Shown: positions 22,881 through 34,262 of the stretch, piece by piece | Position numbering within the stretch: the stretch's first letter is position 1 | Layout of the letters: each line of letters opens with the position of its first letter | Source of the DNA: Pisolithus tinctorius | Taxonomy: Eukaryota > Basidiomycota > Agaricomycetes > Boletales > Pisolithaceae | Direction of reading: 5' to 3' | DNA: 64,000 bases | Assembly: GCA_024663395.1 (NCBI GenBank) | Contig: JANFAH010000085.1 | Span: 1-64,000, forward strand | The notes under the pieces: model-generated | Told to the model about the DNA's origin: nothing | The model's input: only the letters and a program-made list of their open reading frames with translations | Databases searched by the model: none | Translations under genes and position numbers: made by a program

Positions 22881-24600
22881 GATAAAACAACACGTGTAAA
22901 GAAAGAAAATTATTGAACGCTTAACGACGATGTCCAGCAACGTCTATTAGTGGAGAGAACGGGAAATTATGAAAGAAGGGGTGAAGGGGGAGGGGGGAAG
23001 CGCTGGTACATTCTGCTTTAAATTGGCGCCATTAAAAAGCGCGGGGGGTCACTCACTCGGAGCACGTCGCTGTCATCATACGCGCTGCGAGTTTCCTTTT
23101 ATAGCGTACTCGCGGACGAAGTACCATTGTTCCGAGGAAGGAAGAGGCCCGAAGGCCAACAGCTGAACATATAACTGATACCGGTCGCACCTTCAAATTG
23201 AAAAGTCAGGTTATGAAAATATCAAGAACAAAAAGCTACGAGGACACCGCGGAAGAAGACAATAGACAGGCAATAACAAACGGAAATTGTCAGTATTTCT
23301 GCAATCTCCGCGATTGACATATCGAATGTCTCACCTCGATCACACTTATGATGCTTTGACGCTAGCCAAGGGGATAGCCGTGCGTGAGAATCACAAATAA
23401 GTGGATTTATTATGAGGCCGTTACTTGGTAGTGATGGCCATCGCTTCAATGTAATCACAGTTCTTGAGTATTCTTCGGAATGGAAAAAATCATGTGCAAT
23501 GCTAGAGCTGCGATCCAAACTCGTACCCGGACATCACCGTCGAACTATACTGACCATGACAGAGAATGCATAAACTGTCATTGACAACCCCAAACGAGGG
23601 GTGCATGTGCCTGAGTATCTCCGTCATCTCGCAGCTTTGGCACCCATCGGAAGTGTCTGAGGAGGAAGACGTCAAGATCTGACGCTTTAAAAAATTGACT
23701 CACATTTGAGGTAATAGCCACTGTTGCACGAGTATGCATACCAGCACACGGAGCGGTGTTTGCACTCATAGTATCCTATAGTACCCACGTCCCACAGAGT
23801 CACGGATGTCAATAAGGCCACCTTCCGACCGTAGTCGGAATTTGGGTGACAACCCTGGAAACTTTGGGGTCGACGTCCAGTACTTCAGTGGTCAACACTC
23901 AACCGATGAAGCTGTGCAGAACAAAGCAAGTCGACAGCAGTCGACTGCCCTAACCGTTATAATCAGATAAATGCTGTCAGGCATCCGGGCACCAAGCAGA
24001 GTGCAGGTTGCGACATTAATTCGAAGCTCTTGTGTTGTAATGCACATCGAAATAAATCCATATCATCGATGTGCGTTGAGCCGAGGGAAGTCATTTTGTA
24101 AGTCTTGCCCAATAAAAATTGTAGTTGTTCTGGGTCTGTCATCCGGCGTAGCTGCTTGTCCCTTTTTACAGGGATGGTGCAGTCCAGATGGATGTGCAGT
24201 AATCTAGGATTTCAGCGATCCAACGAAGACTTTCCCCTCCACCCGACGATTTCACAAACGGACATCGTCTCAGTCATATCCGGAGCAAATGCCAGGAACC
24301 TACCAACTGATCATTACCGGTAAGATTTGATCGGTCGCAAGCGAGCGGCAGGAGACTACCTACACTAACAATGATGATTAGTGGGAGACCGCGCTACTGC
24401 CTAGCTCACAAGCCCAAGCGCATGAAGACGGGCCAGAGAAATTTCTAGGTGTCCCATTTGGTGTGATAATGGTGCTGTCATCGAGCAAATACGGTGGAAA
24501 TATTCGCACTGAGATATCCATGAGAAAGCCATGGTATCCAGCGATCGCCACCGGGAGTCCAACGGAAGACTTCAAAGTCAAATGTGTTACATGGGGTCGA
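22881..24600. other. Intergenic 1.7 kb with a possible small Cys-rich gene on the minus strand
   Basis: Mostly without recognisable coding sequence. On the minus strand, 23785-23540 reads as two exon-like pieces: one with CKHRSVCWYAYSCN, a GTGAGT donor at about 23700, then after an AG a piece with DGCQSCEMTEILRHMH ending in LCILCHG before GTCAGT. The cysteines look like a zinc-binding pattern, but no start or further exon could be placed with confidence. The other frames look random. Confidence 0.3.
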
Positions 24601-25137
24601 CTACGCCCTCTGAACGACACGGATGTTATACTCTCTCTTGAAGTTTTCAAATTCTTGTTCCTTCGCCTTGATCTGGTCAGTGAGCGTGAAGACGACTTTC
24701 TTAATCTGCGGCACCGTGAGGTTCCTAGGTATATTCTTAGGTACATCAATTTTGCCTACCCCATCCCTGTTCGTTCGCAGTGCAGGAACGACCTCCTTGA
24801 CGGTTCGTTCAACCAGAACACCGCCGATCAAGCGGAAGCATTTGCGATTTGGCTCCTTTTCCAGTGCTTCATCGAGGGTCGCAAGCACCAAACTTGGCCT
24901 GCTCTGAATGACCCGAATTCGAAAAATGGGGAACGACATACGTGTGCTCCTCTGCCTCTTGTTCTAATTCACCGATCTTTCCTGCAATGCTCTGCAGTTC
25001 ATTTTGGAAGCGCGAATAAGTCTGCTGTATGTCTGAGATATCATCATGATGCATTCAGAAAGACCGTCATTGTCCTGCATACCCTGATCTGAAAGTTGCG
25101 GTGCTTTGGCTTTCGCCTTCGCCTTTGGTGTGGACAT
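24601..25137 (-). CDS. GIM4: Prefoldin subunit 2
   Basis: A small beta-type prefoldin subunit of the hexameric chaperone that delivers nascent actin and tubulin to the CCT chaperonin in the cytosol. Three exons: start MSTPKAKAKAKAPQLSDQ at 25137, then DIQQTYSRFQNELQS...KIGELEQEAEEHT, then PSLVLATLDEALEKEPNRK to the stop at 24601-24603. Two coiled-coil helices flank the beta-hairpin core; FRLIGGVLVERTV and VPALRTNRDG are the hallmark of subunit 2. The length (about 130 aa) is normal apart from a lysine/alanine-rich head. It is divergent from the complex I gene, with 119 bp between the starts. Confidence 0.95.
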
Positions 25138-25256
25138 CTTAGTGACGTTGGTGAGGAGATGAAATTTATGCAACGCGATTGGCTGGGGGTGTCGAGATTT
25201 GTCAGCACGTAGTTTCCAGTGAACGTTCGAGGCCACTCTGAAATACGGTGACCAAC

Positions 25257-26253
25257 ATGTCTCTAGCTCGCCAGCTGGGCGTCGGGCTTTCTTCTCGACT
25301 GCTAGGCGCACAACGCTCAACTACCCTCTGTCTGTCTCCCATTTCGTTTCGCAGTATCTCTTCGTCGCGTTGCTCGCATGCGGAACACCTGGAAAGACCC
25401 AACCGTTTAGACGGACCTCAAAATATCAGGTCTCCACCATTGGGCACTGGAACACTGACAGCTAAGGACGAGCCGGGCAAGGATATTGACCCCTACAGGG
25501 ATGGACCAAGCGCTATCGACAAAGCGGTCCACCTGTTTTTCTTTACCGAAATCGTCCGAGGTAGGTGGACGACGCACTTATCCGTCTCCATAGCGTGTCC
25601 GACATCCATTATAGGCATGTGGATCGTCTTGGAGAACTTCTTCAGACAACCATACACTATCATGTATCCCTATGAGAAGGGTCCGCTGTCCCCCCGTTTC
25701 CGTGGAGAGCACGCTCTACGGCGATACCCGAGCGGTGAGGAACGGTGTATAGGTATGCCCTTTGTAAATTCAGAGTGTGCCATGATGCCCATTACGTTCC
25801 CTTTAGCTTGCAAACTTTGCGAAGCCATTTGTCCGGCGCAAGCTATCACTATCGAGAGTGAAGCTCGTCTTGATGGATCAAGAAGAACTACCAAATACGG
25901 TACGTATCTCTCGAGACCCCTAACGACTCGACCGCCATTAATCTGTGTGTACATAGATATCGACATGACGAAGTGCATTTACTGTGGTTTCTGCCAGGAG
26001 GCCTGTCCAGTTGATGCGATTGTCGAGAGTAAGTTCCTTCCATTGTCTTTCGGGGCAAATCCAACCTTGCGTGTAGCTCAAAACCAGGAGTTTTCTACGG
26101 AAACGCGTGAAGAACTTCTGTACAACAAGGAGAAGCTTCTCGCCAATGGTGACAGGGCTGAGGCAGAGATCGCTGCTAACCTGCATTGTATGTGCCTATT
26201 GAATTTCCTTGGATTGTACTGATGCCAGGGCAGCTGACCATGTGTACCGGTGA
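25257..26253 (+). CDS. NDUFS8: NADH:ubiquinone oxidoreductase 23-kDa iron-sulfur subunit (TYKY)
   Basis: A complex I peripheral-arm subunit carrying clusters N6a and N6b in the mitochondrial matrix. An N-terminal presequence ([20 protein letters not shown]) precedes the mature part. Exons are joined as [28 protein letters not shown], and [17 protein letters not shown]. Two 4Fe-4S motifs are complete: [12 protein letters not shown] and [12 protein letters not shown]. The end is NLH plus SDHVYR or WAADHVYR, depending on which of two nearby AG acceptors (26228 or 26232) is used; the stop is 26251-26253. It shares a 119-bp promoter with prefoldin subunit 2. The ATG at 25257 is the first Met; a GTG-opened extension at 25248 is not used. 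Confidence 0.95.
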
Positions 26254-28376
26254 GGGGCCTAGAAGAGGGTTCTAACATTCCCCTTGTTCGTGTATTTATC
26301 AAATCACTATGGCATTGCAAATACACGATTGAATCTATCCTTTCTTGTGGCGGAACGCCTACTTTAAAATCCAACTGCTCGGGTCTTGGTAGGTGGCGTA
26401 ACCATCCTGTTGGTTCTGAAGGTCTTGTTTGAGTTTGAGGGTACTGAACAGCTGGAGGTTCAATGGCATATGCACGTCTCCAGTTTGCACACTTCTTTTC
26501 CTTGGAAGCACACTTAATACGCTTCACGTTTAGGATGGGGCCTGTCTGGTTCGTTGGCCCGCGCAGTTACCTTTTCCTGTGGATGGGAGCATCACTTCAT
26601 TTAATCAACATTACTCTGGCTTCGGTTCATCCCGACGGTCGGCAATCTCTGCCGCTCTAGTTTCGTTTACTACAAGGCAACCATCTTGCGCCTACTTCCC
26701 AGTTTCGGAGGTTGGTTTCGATTCTTGGTTGACGATAGTAGATCTCATCTTGTAATCACGCCGGTCGGCTGACTTCGCCGACCTGCGGAATCCCTATGTT
26801 GGTCTTAGATATACACTTCCGGTTGGAAGACACAGCTTCTCAAAGTCGCAAGATCAAAGATACCGTTCGAATGGAATGGGAGCCGTTGCCATTCACGAAC
26901 CGCGTGTTAGGTAGCTCCATTCAGCTCGTTGCTGAAACTCAACGTGCTACCCTCGTCTGCTTTCCACCACGTACGACGTACGCCGATTAGAGGTACGTCC
27001 ATTAAGACGGTGACAAGTGTTGCTTCACCTGTCCTACAAAGTGATGGTATCCTGTGCCTCCCTTCTATACAGCCACCTGTCACTCACAGTCATACTGACT
27101 CAGATCTCCAATGGTGATTTCTCCGTGGAACTTTTAGAGGGCGCTGTGCAGAAATATTTGATGTGCTGTCGGTCCACTTCCAAAATCAAATAGTACGGAG
27201 GGCGGTCGCCGCTGCCATAGCCAACCGCATGCGCTCCAGTTTGTGTCGTCTGTTTGCCGTGATTTGTAAAATCATTGATCGCGCATACTTTTCGCTACCA
27301 ACTATCGCGTTCTTCAGGACTCCGATCCTAGTAAGCAAATTCACATGGGTCTGACCAAGGCATTACTCACGCAAACTGTTAACTTATTCAGCGCGCCACA
27401 ACCAACAAGTGGTGGCGGGATCGGGCTGTGCTGAAAGCCAGAGTTTTGAGCTTCAGGCTGGGTCGGATCTCCTATCACCGAGATGCGCGCCAGGAATTCC
27501 AAACAAGGGGTTAGTGTCGGGACTTGCGCAGCTTATTGTCTACAGCAGACAAACCCGGCATTGCCTTGTGATAAAGTCTGATCAGCTCGAAGATGGTGAT
27601 GCGGGTGTCACCCCCACCGACGTCATCCGAAATTACGCTCAGGTTCGATGTCAGCTCGCTCGCGCCCGTCCCTATCACTGGCGTTTGACACTCTCGAGAA
27701 GGCAAAAATGAATGGTACACCGTAAAATGCCGTAATTTTATCTGCAATAGTGCGTTGTCTGAGGTGCGCAAACATGGACGGCATCGGGGACTGGTGATCA
27801 CTGCATTAAGCCGCTGAGCTCAGGGGGTCCCATGACTGCGCCATGGCCGCCGAACATATTTGACGGGAAAACCCGGAACACGATATGACTGTTTTTTATG
27901 ATTTCCCTCCGTTTACTTCTCCCCATTGTTCCCTCTTTCCGTATTCTGTTTTGCAGGAATCATCATCTTCACGCTTCGGGTCGTCAGGTGGCCCGAGGTA
28001 GCCTGGTATGGGGTGTTCGGCGGAACTAAGAATAGATGACTGGGGATTGGGCAGCACGATGGATCTACATTAGTATTGACGTCGACAGTCCATATTCATC
28101 ATACTCGAGTCAGTGCCCCTCTATAATATGAAAGTGTCCGAATCGGCAGTAACCGCAGTCCTCTGAGGACTGACCGCAAAAGCAGAACGCGGAAATTTGG
28201 CGGAAATACATTGAGTGTATACATATGCAGAACTTGTGGAGCGGCGGGAACATCGAGAGGGACTCAGACATGCTCAAAGACCACATCGGTACAAGATAAT
28301 CTAAAATGGATACCTTTGCCACGGCATGCGGTCCCAGTTCCGCTGGCCGAACCTAGCTTGCCAATGGACTCGCTTG
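26254..28376. other. Intergenic 2.1 kb with a probable gene relic at about 26800-27440 (+)
   Basis: On the plus strand several pieces read like real protein: VTHSHTDSDLQW (27076-27117), then after a GTGATT...TTTTAG interval EIFDVLSVHFQNQIVRRA (about 27150-27200). After another AG comes DSDPSKQIHMGLTKALLTQTV with an in-frame stop near 27430. The join between the first two pieces creates a stop codon and no alternative splice rescues it, so I read this as a decayed fungal gene end or one carrying a frameshift. I do not recognise the family. The remainder (27440-28376) shows nothing. Confidence 0.35.
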
Positions 28377-30322
28377 CTAGTCAGACCGATCCTCCTCTGG
28401 TTCATCATGCCCACCATACGCCTGGGAAGAACCTTCCTGGTGAAGTCTTTTTGATGAACCTCTATCCCCCGTCCGATGGGAAGCGGGATTGTATCTCGAA
28501 GAGGGTGCTTCGCAGCCACCTCCTGAGCTATTGTTCCCAGTGGGAGAGTCAAAACCGACGTCATCCTCCCCATCTACGTCCATATCATTACGAGATCGTT
28601 TTCTCGACATGTCTATACCCGGACGGTGTGTTTGTGGCGGTTGGCGCTGTTCTGATAGCAGCTGATACATGCTACTGCCGATTCGGTCACGCTCACGGGA
28701 GGGAGCCGCCGGCCTTCCATCTTCATGTCCATATTCCGTCTCCTCGCTTGTCACTTGAGGATTGTTTATGGACCGGGGTGCATAGGGTCTTGCTTGTTCC
28801 CGATCATAATAGTGCGCATGGTAGTCCAAACGCGAGTGCCCCTCTCCGGCGCTGGCGCTATTGCCGTTTCCCGAAGCAGAAGCTGACTCGGGCGTATCGG
28901 CCCGTGACGTCCGGCCGTACACACCCGGTCCGATTGGCTCGCGTGGCGAGGCGTAGTACTGCTCTTCGCGCGACTGTCTATACGACGAGGACGGTGGTGG
29001 GTCCTGCAGTCTCGATCGCGAGTGCGACGGCGGAGGCGGCGACGCGTGCATGTTTCCGTATTCCCGTGCTGCCGTCTCACGATCATAGTCGTGTTCGCGC
29101 TGACGCGACCATGGACGCTCACGCTCACGGTCCAGTTGGCGCTCGTTCTCATATTCAATATGATTGATGTTTGATCCGGCACCCAAACGCTGGTGGTGAT
29201 GAGTCCGCGCCGATGAAGATCCACGCGTATTGACCGGTGACAGTAGGGTCGAGTGAGGCGACGGATGTGTCATATGCGGCCGTTGATGAGGGTGAGGGTC
29301 GTGAATTCCACGTTCATGGCTATCGTGTTGTCTTGGCCTGTCCCGCTCGTGGCCCATCAGAGGGCTGTGTTGCCCCTGTTGTCCGGGGGGCACGGATTCG
29401 AAGGGGTACTGCTGGGGATGAGATATGCCCCCGGTATGATAACCATGTGGGGATGGAAGTGGTCCCCGTAGTCGGGAAGATGACGAATGTGATCGTGAGC
29501 GTGCGTCCGAGTTAGCGTTGTGCGGAAGGAGGTGTGGACTCTGAGCCTGAGAGTGTGCCGGCGGCCGCTGGTGCTCGAGATGAGATTGGACAGGGGTGAG
29601 CTGGGAGAGAGGTGGAAGTTGACGGGAGTCCTGTCCAGAAGAAGAGCTGCGACGAGACATGTGCACCGCAGGCATGGAAGGAGGGACGCCGGGACCAATG
29701 GGACTATCCGAGACCTGAACTAGACGACTGTCTGGGCCAGAGATGACACGAACGTTTCCAGAAGTGTGAATGTAGTCCGGCGTGTTATGGTCATTGACGT
29801 CTATGCCACGCGAGTGATCGCGATGGTGCATCGAAGCAGATATGGGTTGGGATGGCTGAGGAGGAACACCTGGCCCGGGGTGCATGGGAGGAAGGGCATG
29901 GTGACCGTGAAGGTCTGGGGAAGGAGGCACGGTGGACAGACGCTCGTACAGGACACTACAAACTCGGGTTGGAGATGGGAAAGATCGGATGGCTGAATCT
30001 ACTCACGCACGCTCCAATTTCATCCGCTGTATGGACTTCTTGGCCATGAGGACCTTGAAGCGGAGCTTGTCATTGTCCTGAAGGACGGGAATACGATTAG
30101 AGAGGAGGAGACGGGGGTGAAAGGACGGGGTTGGCTCACCAACTCGATTTCCTTTACTTTTCGCTTCAGCTCCTTGTACTTTGCCTGATATTTTTCGTCT
30201 TCCACGCCGGCGGCAATACCAGCAGTGTAAGCCTTGTTTTTTTGCCGTGCAGAGGGGGTATTTGAGGCAGACTGGGTGAACATGGGGTTGTTTGAAGGAC
30301 CAGGGGAGTGGACAGACGACAT
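28377..30322 (-). CDS. INO80 complex subunit F-domain protein (IEC3/TFPT-like)
   Basis: Three exons. The first runs from 30322 (MSSVHSPGPSNNPMF) to KEIEL, the second codes DNDKLRFKVLMAKKSIQRMK, and the third starts VLYERLSTVPPSPDLHG and runs to the stop at 28377-28379. The conserved part is the short coiled coil KYKELKRKVKEIEL-DNDKLRFK-AKKSIQRMKLERAVLYERL, the INO80F signature that links the subunit to the chromatin-remodelling INO80 complex in the nucleus. The remaining roughly 480 residues are disordered, rich in His, Pro, Ser, Arg and Asp, with RKRSRNDMDVDGEDD near the end. Function is inferred from the coiled coil alone. Confidence 0.85.
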
Positions 30323-31042
30323 GGGAAGGCGGTGCTTGGCCGAGAAGGAACGCAAGACGCTGAGTTGGCCGTGTTGGCAGGGCAGACTACTATTTTTATT
30401 ATTAAACTCACAGATCGAAATGTGCGATTCGGTTGGCGTTCGACGTTCAACTACGAATCAGGGGACAGCAAGATGTCCGAACAATCACGACACACAGACT
30501 CAAGGTCAAAGATGCGCTCGTCTACCTGTCTAAGGCTTACGTTGTGAATTTACATTGTTATGGAACGAGTTTACACCAAGAAGGACAAGATTCAGGTCCT
30601 AGAAAGTTGAAACGCAATGCGATAGTACGGTTTCTGCAATTGTGGCTTGACAGCTGCATGTGTGTCACTGCTTTGCCAAGGGCACAAGTAGGCCGGCCGC
30701 ACACGAGCGACCCATCCCACGGCTGCCCGACGCCGACTGACGACGTCCGGAGAGCTTCATGCGAATACTAGTATACTATAAGTACTAGTGATACTTGTGC
30801 GGGGAGCCACGTGGCTTTAGGGCAAGTTTTGAAACGGACGTGTCATCGCTTCACAGTTCATCCAGTTACCCTCACCACACAGACGCTCTCTTTTATCTTT
30901 GGAGACGACCAGTGAGTGCTGCCATCGGGTTTTGGTATGGTGTGTGACTGATGTGTGTGCAGTGTCCATACAGTACCGACAGTATGTACATGACCAAGTC
31001 TGGATTCTCTGAGGGGAGCCTGATGATTTTGGGGGCAGGGAC
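30323..31042. promoter_or_regulatory. Divergent promoter of INO80F-type gene and NDUFA13
   Basis: 720 bases between two divergent starts, with no coding signal. It includes a small inverted repeat, ACTAGTA at 30767-30773 and TACTAGT at 30783-30789 with a 9-base spacer, about 260 bp upstream of the NDUFA13 start. Function unknown. Confidence 0.4.
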
Positions 31043-31758
31043 ATGCCTCCACCAGGGGGATTTGAGGCCATCAAATACAAGCGCAATCTTCCCTTTCGTG
31101 GACCAAGCGGATTGGTCATTCTTGGAGCGGTCACAGCCGTGTGTGCGTATGGGTTCTATCGTGTTGGGAAGGGAAACTTGGAACGAAGGTAAGTTTGTTC
31201 TTGTGGGCAAACAAAGAGGCATGGATATATTTGGAATGGGGCGGTTCATCTGAGCTGGATGTTAAACGTGGCTCCATGTGGGTGCGCCCATCGAGAAACG
31301 TGTCTCCGAAAGAGAGGATCCGGCCGCCAGAGGCGTTATCAGCGAGCAGCTGCGCTTTAGCCGGGCCGCAGTAAAGTACAAGAATGGGTGATGCCAGATT
31401 TGGAGATGGAGATGGGAGCTGATGAGTATGGTGACACTGATGATATTTCTTGTTGTTGTTTTTCCGTTACAGGGAACTGCAAAGGGAGAAAGTTTGGTCC
31501 CGGATCCATCTTGTACCGTTGCTTCTAGCGGAAGGAGATCGGGATGCATACCGAAGACAACAGGCGGCGCTGGAGCGCGAAAAGGAGATCATGAAAGATG
31601 TGAAGGGATGGGAGGTGTGTAATCTACGTGAGCCCCTGACTGATCGGCGTATCGCTGACATGATTTTTGATGTTTGGCGGGAACTGGACGTGCAGGTTGG
31701 GAAGAGTGTTTACAATGGGAGACAGTATCGTTCGGTAGACTCTATCGTGCTCGTATGA
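31043..31758 (+). CDS. NDUFA13: NADH:ubiquinone oxidoreductase subunit NDUFA13 (GRIM-19, B16.6)
   Basis: An accessory complex I subunit of the inner mitochondrial membrane. Exon 1 is 31043-31188 (MPPPGGFEAIKYKRNLPFRG, then one membrane helix VILGAVTAVCAYGFY). Exon 2 starts ELQREKVWSRIHLVPLLLAE and ends at a GTGTGT donor after DVKGWE. Exon 3 is VGKSVYNGRQYRSVDS to the stop at 31758. RIHLVPLLLAEGDRDAYRR is the family signature. The length (about 120 aa) fits. Some fungal orthologues carry a few residues before the MPP start, so a tiny upstream exon ending at GGGGGCAG (31038) is possible. Confidence 0.93.
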
Positions 31759-32197
31759 GAGTAGATGTGAAATTCTATGATATTTTGGATAGTCGCCGGG
31801 TGGACACACAGCCCAGCTGGCAGACGAAGAGGGGTTAGATGCCCTTCGGAAGTGGCGGGGTGGCGACACAGAGACCCACATCGCTGGAACCCAGGAGGAT
31901 GTCCAAAATAGGCAGGGGGACGAGCTTCTCCTCCCGAATCAAACGAGTCGAGTCAGCTTGGCAGACGAACCAATCGTCGTCGTCATTATAAGGACCCTGG
32001 CCATGTCTTGGATCATGTACAGGATTCAATGGACGATAGCTGCTCCTTGCCGAACCCCTTTGTTTAGCTGTTATAAACGCCACTCGGTCATCATCCATCC
32101 CCCCGCCGTCGCTGTCACCCCGGCTCCGTCCACTATTAAAGCACCTGCCCCTTCCCCGCCTCCCCTCTCCTCCCTCTCCTGCCCCGTTAATATTGCC
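31759..32197. other. Intergenic gap upstream of the HMG-box gene
   Basis: 439 bases. The reading frame of the HMG-box exon stays open upstream to about 31958, with in-frame ATGs near 32002 and 32017, so a longer N-terminus cannot be ruled out. The pyrimidine-rich run just before 32198 looks like a fungal core promoter or 5' UTR. Nothing else seen. Confidence 0.45.
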
Positions 32198-34047
32198 ATG
32201 CCCATCCCTGACTTCCGCGTCTCTCATCCAGACAAACTTGGATATCCAGACTACGACCACTGCGACCAGATGATCTTTGGCCCCCTCGACATCGACGTTT
32301 CCCACTCGTCCCTCCACGCTCCATGGGACTCATCTCGCGACTACGCATTCGCCCAGCCCGTGTCCCCAATCTTATCCGACCAGGCAATGTCCCCGCGCCG
32401 CCCCTCTGACTTTGACGTCCCAGACACGTCCCCTGCAAGCCCCCTCTACGACAACCCATCGTTTGCAACCGTCGACGACCTCAATCCTCTTCTCGATATC
32501 GAGGACAACAACAACTTATCTCAGTGGCTCAACGACTCCTATGCATTCGATCCGTCCTCTTCGTCTCCCATCCCAATACGGTCTAGCCACTCCGCCCCGC
32601 AGCCCAATCCCACCCTCTGCATGTCCTACTTGACGCAGAGTTCCTCTTTCTCTCCATCGGACATCGCAGCCTTACATTCCTTCCCTCGGTCTCTATCTCC
32701 GACAGATGGCTCTGACGGTTATCTAAGTTCCCCATCTCTCCCCCTCGCTTCAATATCACCTGCCGACACGTCCTTGAGACCACCGTCGTGGGCATCTCAG
32801 CTATGGGATCCATCTCTCTATCCCCCGTCCAACCCCTCCTCAGGACGGTCTTCGGCTCCACATCCCCCCCTATCTGAGATCCCTTACACAGCCAAGAAGC
32901 AACGTTTCCAACCGAGAAGGGAAACGAATCCCTCCAGTCTCATGCTCCAACCGTCTAGCGCTCCATCTCCTTTGCAGTCAAACATGCCAACTTTGACTCG
33001 CGGCTACAGCCACCGTGCGGAGTCCGTTAGTGTCACCGATGATCCTGATGCGACCATTCGCCGCAAGAAGAAGTCGCCGCCCGTTCAGGATGAGCATTCC
33101 AAGGACATGAAATCGGCGGAAATTCGTGAGTCCAGCACAGCAATGTGTGTGTGTGTGTTCAGTCGTCATGCTGACTCGAAATGTCTATCTCCGATTTAGC
33201 TCCTGTGAAGTCACTCCTAAAGCTGCCAAAGTTAGCCCCTTCGGCATGGCAACTCTATTTCACAGACTGGATCCAACGCCACCAGGCAACGAGCACTAGG
33301 AAACTGAACGTCGCTCAAGCTGCCAAAGAAGCAGGTCAAGAGTACGCTAACCTGACACCAGAACAAAAAGAAGTACGCCGCGTTGCACACTTGCCTTTTC
33401 GCCATTTGACGTGTGCATTTCCTGTAGCCTTACAAACAGCGATCCCTTCTTCTCAAACATGCACGGGAACGCGAGAACGAGTCTTATCTGCGATCGCTCT
33501 CCCCCGAGGAAATCAAACGCGAGAATGCTTTCCGCACGGCCCAACGCAAGGCGGGTCGGTCTCGAAAGAGCAATTTGAAGGATCTAAATGCGCCGAAGAA
33601 GCCTCTGAGTGCTTACTTCATGTTTTTGCAACACATACGGTCCGATCCTGTTCTGGTCAGGGAGATTTTCGGCGACGAACAAGAGACTACGAAGCAGAGC
33701 GTCCTTGCAGCCGCAAAGTGGCGATCGATGACAGATGACGAGCGTAAGGTTGGTATTGGTTGCATGGCTGGCTTACTTCATCCGATAAGGGGCTTTTGCT
33801 AACATGCCCCTTTCAGCCGTTCCTGGCGCAAGCTGAACAAGAGAAACTAGAATACGAGACTGCCCGACGATTGTACGAGGAAGGCACGACCGGTCCTCCA
33901 AATAATATCAATTTTAGTATTCTTCCCAGCTCGCCGTCAGACAGTCCATTTCACATCTTTCGCAACGTCAAGTCCGAATCCTTCAGCTCCGAGAGCGAAA
34001 GTGAAGGAATGACCCCGGACGACGGTAGCAGATATACCCGGTTTTGA
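32198..34047 (+). CDS. Double HMG-box DNA-binding protein
   Basis: Exon 1 (32198-33125) encodes about 310 residues of disordered Ser/Pro/Asp-rich sequence ending in a basic patch (TIRRKKKSPPVQ). The next exons give two HMG boxes. Box 1 is SAWQLYFTDWIQRHQAT...LTPEQKEPYKQRS. Box 2, introduced by LKDLNAPKKPLSAYFMF, runs on with MTDDERKPFLAQAEQEKLEY. The last exon ends DDGSRYTRF (stop 34045-34047). Box 2 has the classic P-K-x-P-x-S-A-Y-F start; box 1 is divergent (SAW-LYF). The tandem-box architecture occurs in mitochondrial HMG proteins such as Abf2, but the long front region and the lack of a presequence favour a nuclear transcription or architectural factor. Role unknown. Confidence 0.85.
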
Positions 34048-34262
34048 AATTTGTTTCCTATATTCTCTCATTCCCTTGGTATATGCAGGTCTTTTTGTTC
34101 CCTCTTTTGAACACTCTTTAGTACGACACTGGACTCACCGTCACGACTTCGAGATGACTAGGGTTGCTGTACAATTAGATGCATTATAGTCTTTACCCAT
34201 TTGTGTAGATATACCACTTCAGCGTTAGCGTAACGGCACACGGAGACGCTATGCTACTCTGA

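Noticed and set aside
28211..29167. 318-codon plus-strand frame inside the INO80F-type gene
   Set aside because: Antisense shadow of the His/Arg/Pro-rich disordered exon; composition explains the lack of stops.
33148..33161. GT dinucleotide run as a repeat element
   Set aside because: A short (GT)n tract inside an intron of the HMG-box gene; too short to be notable.
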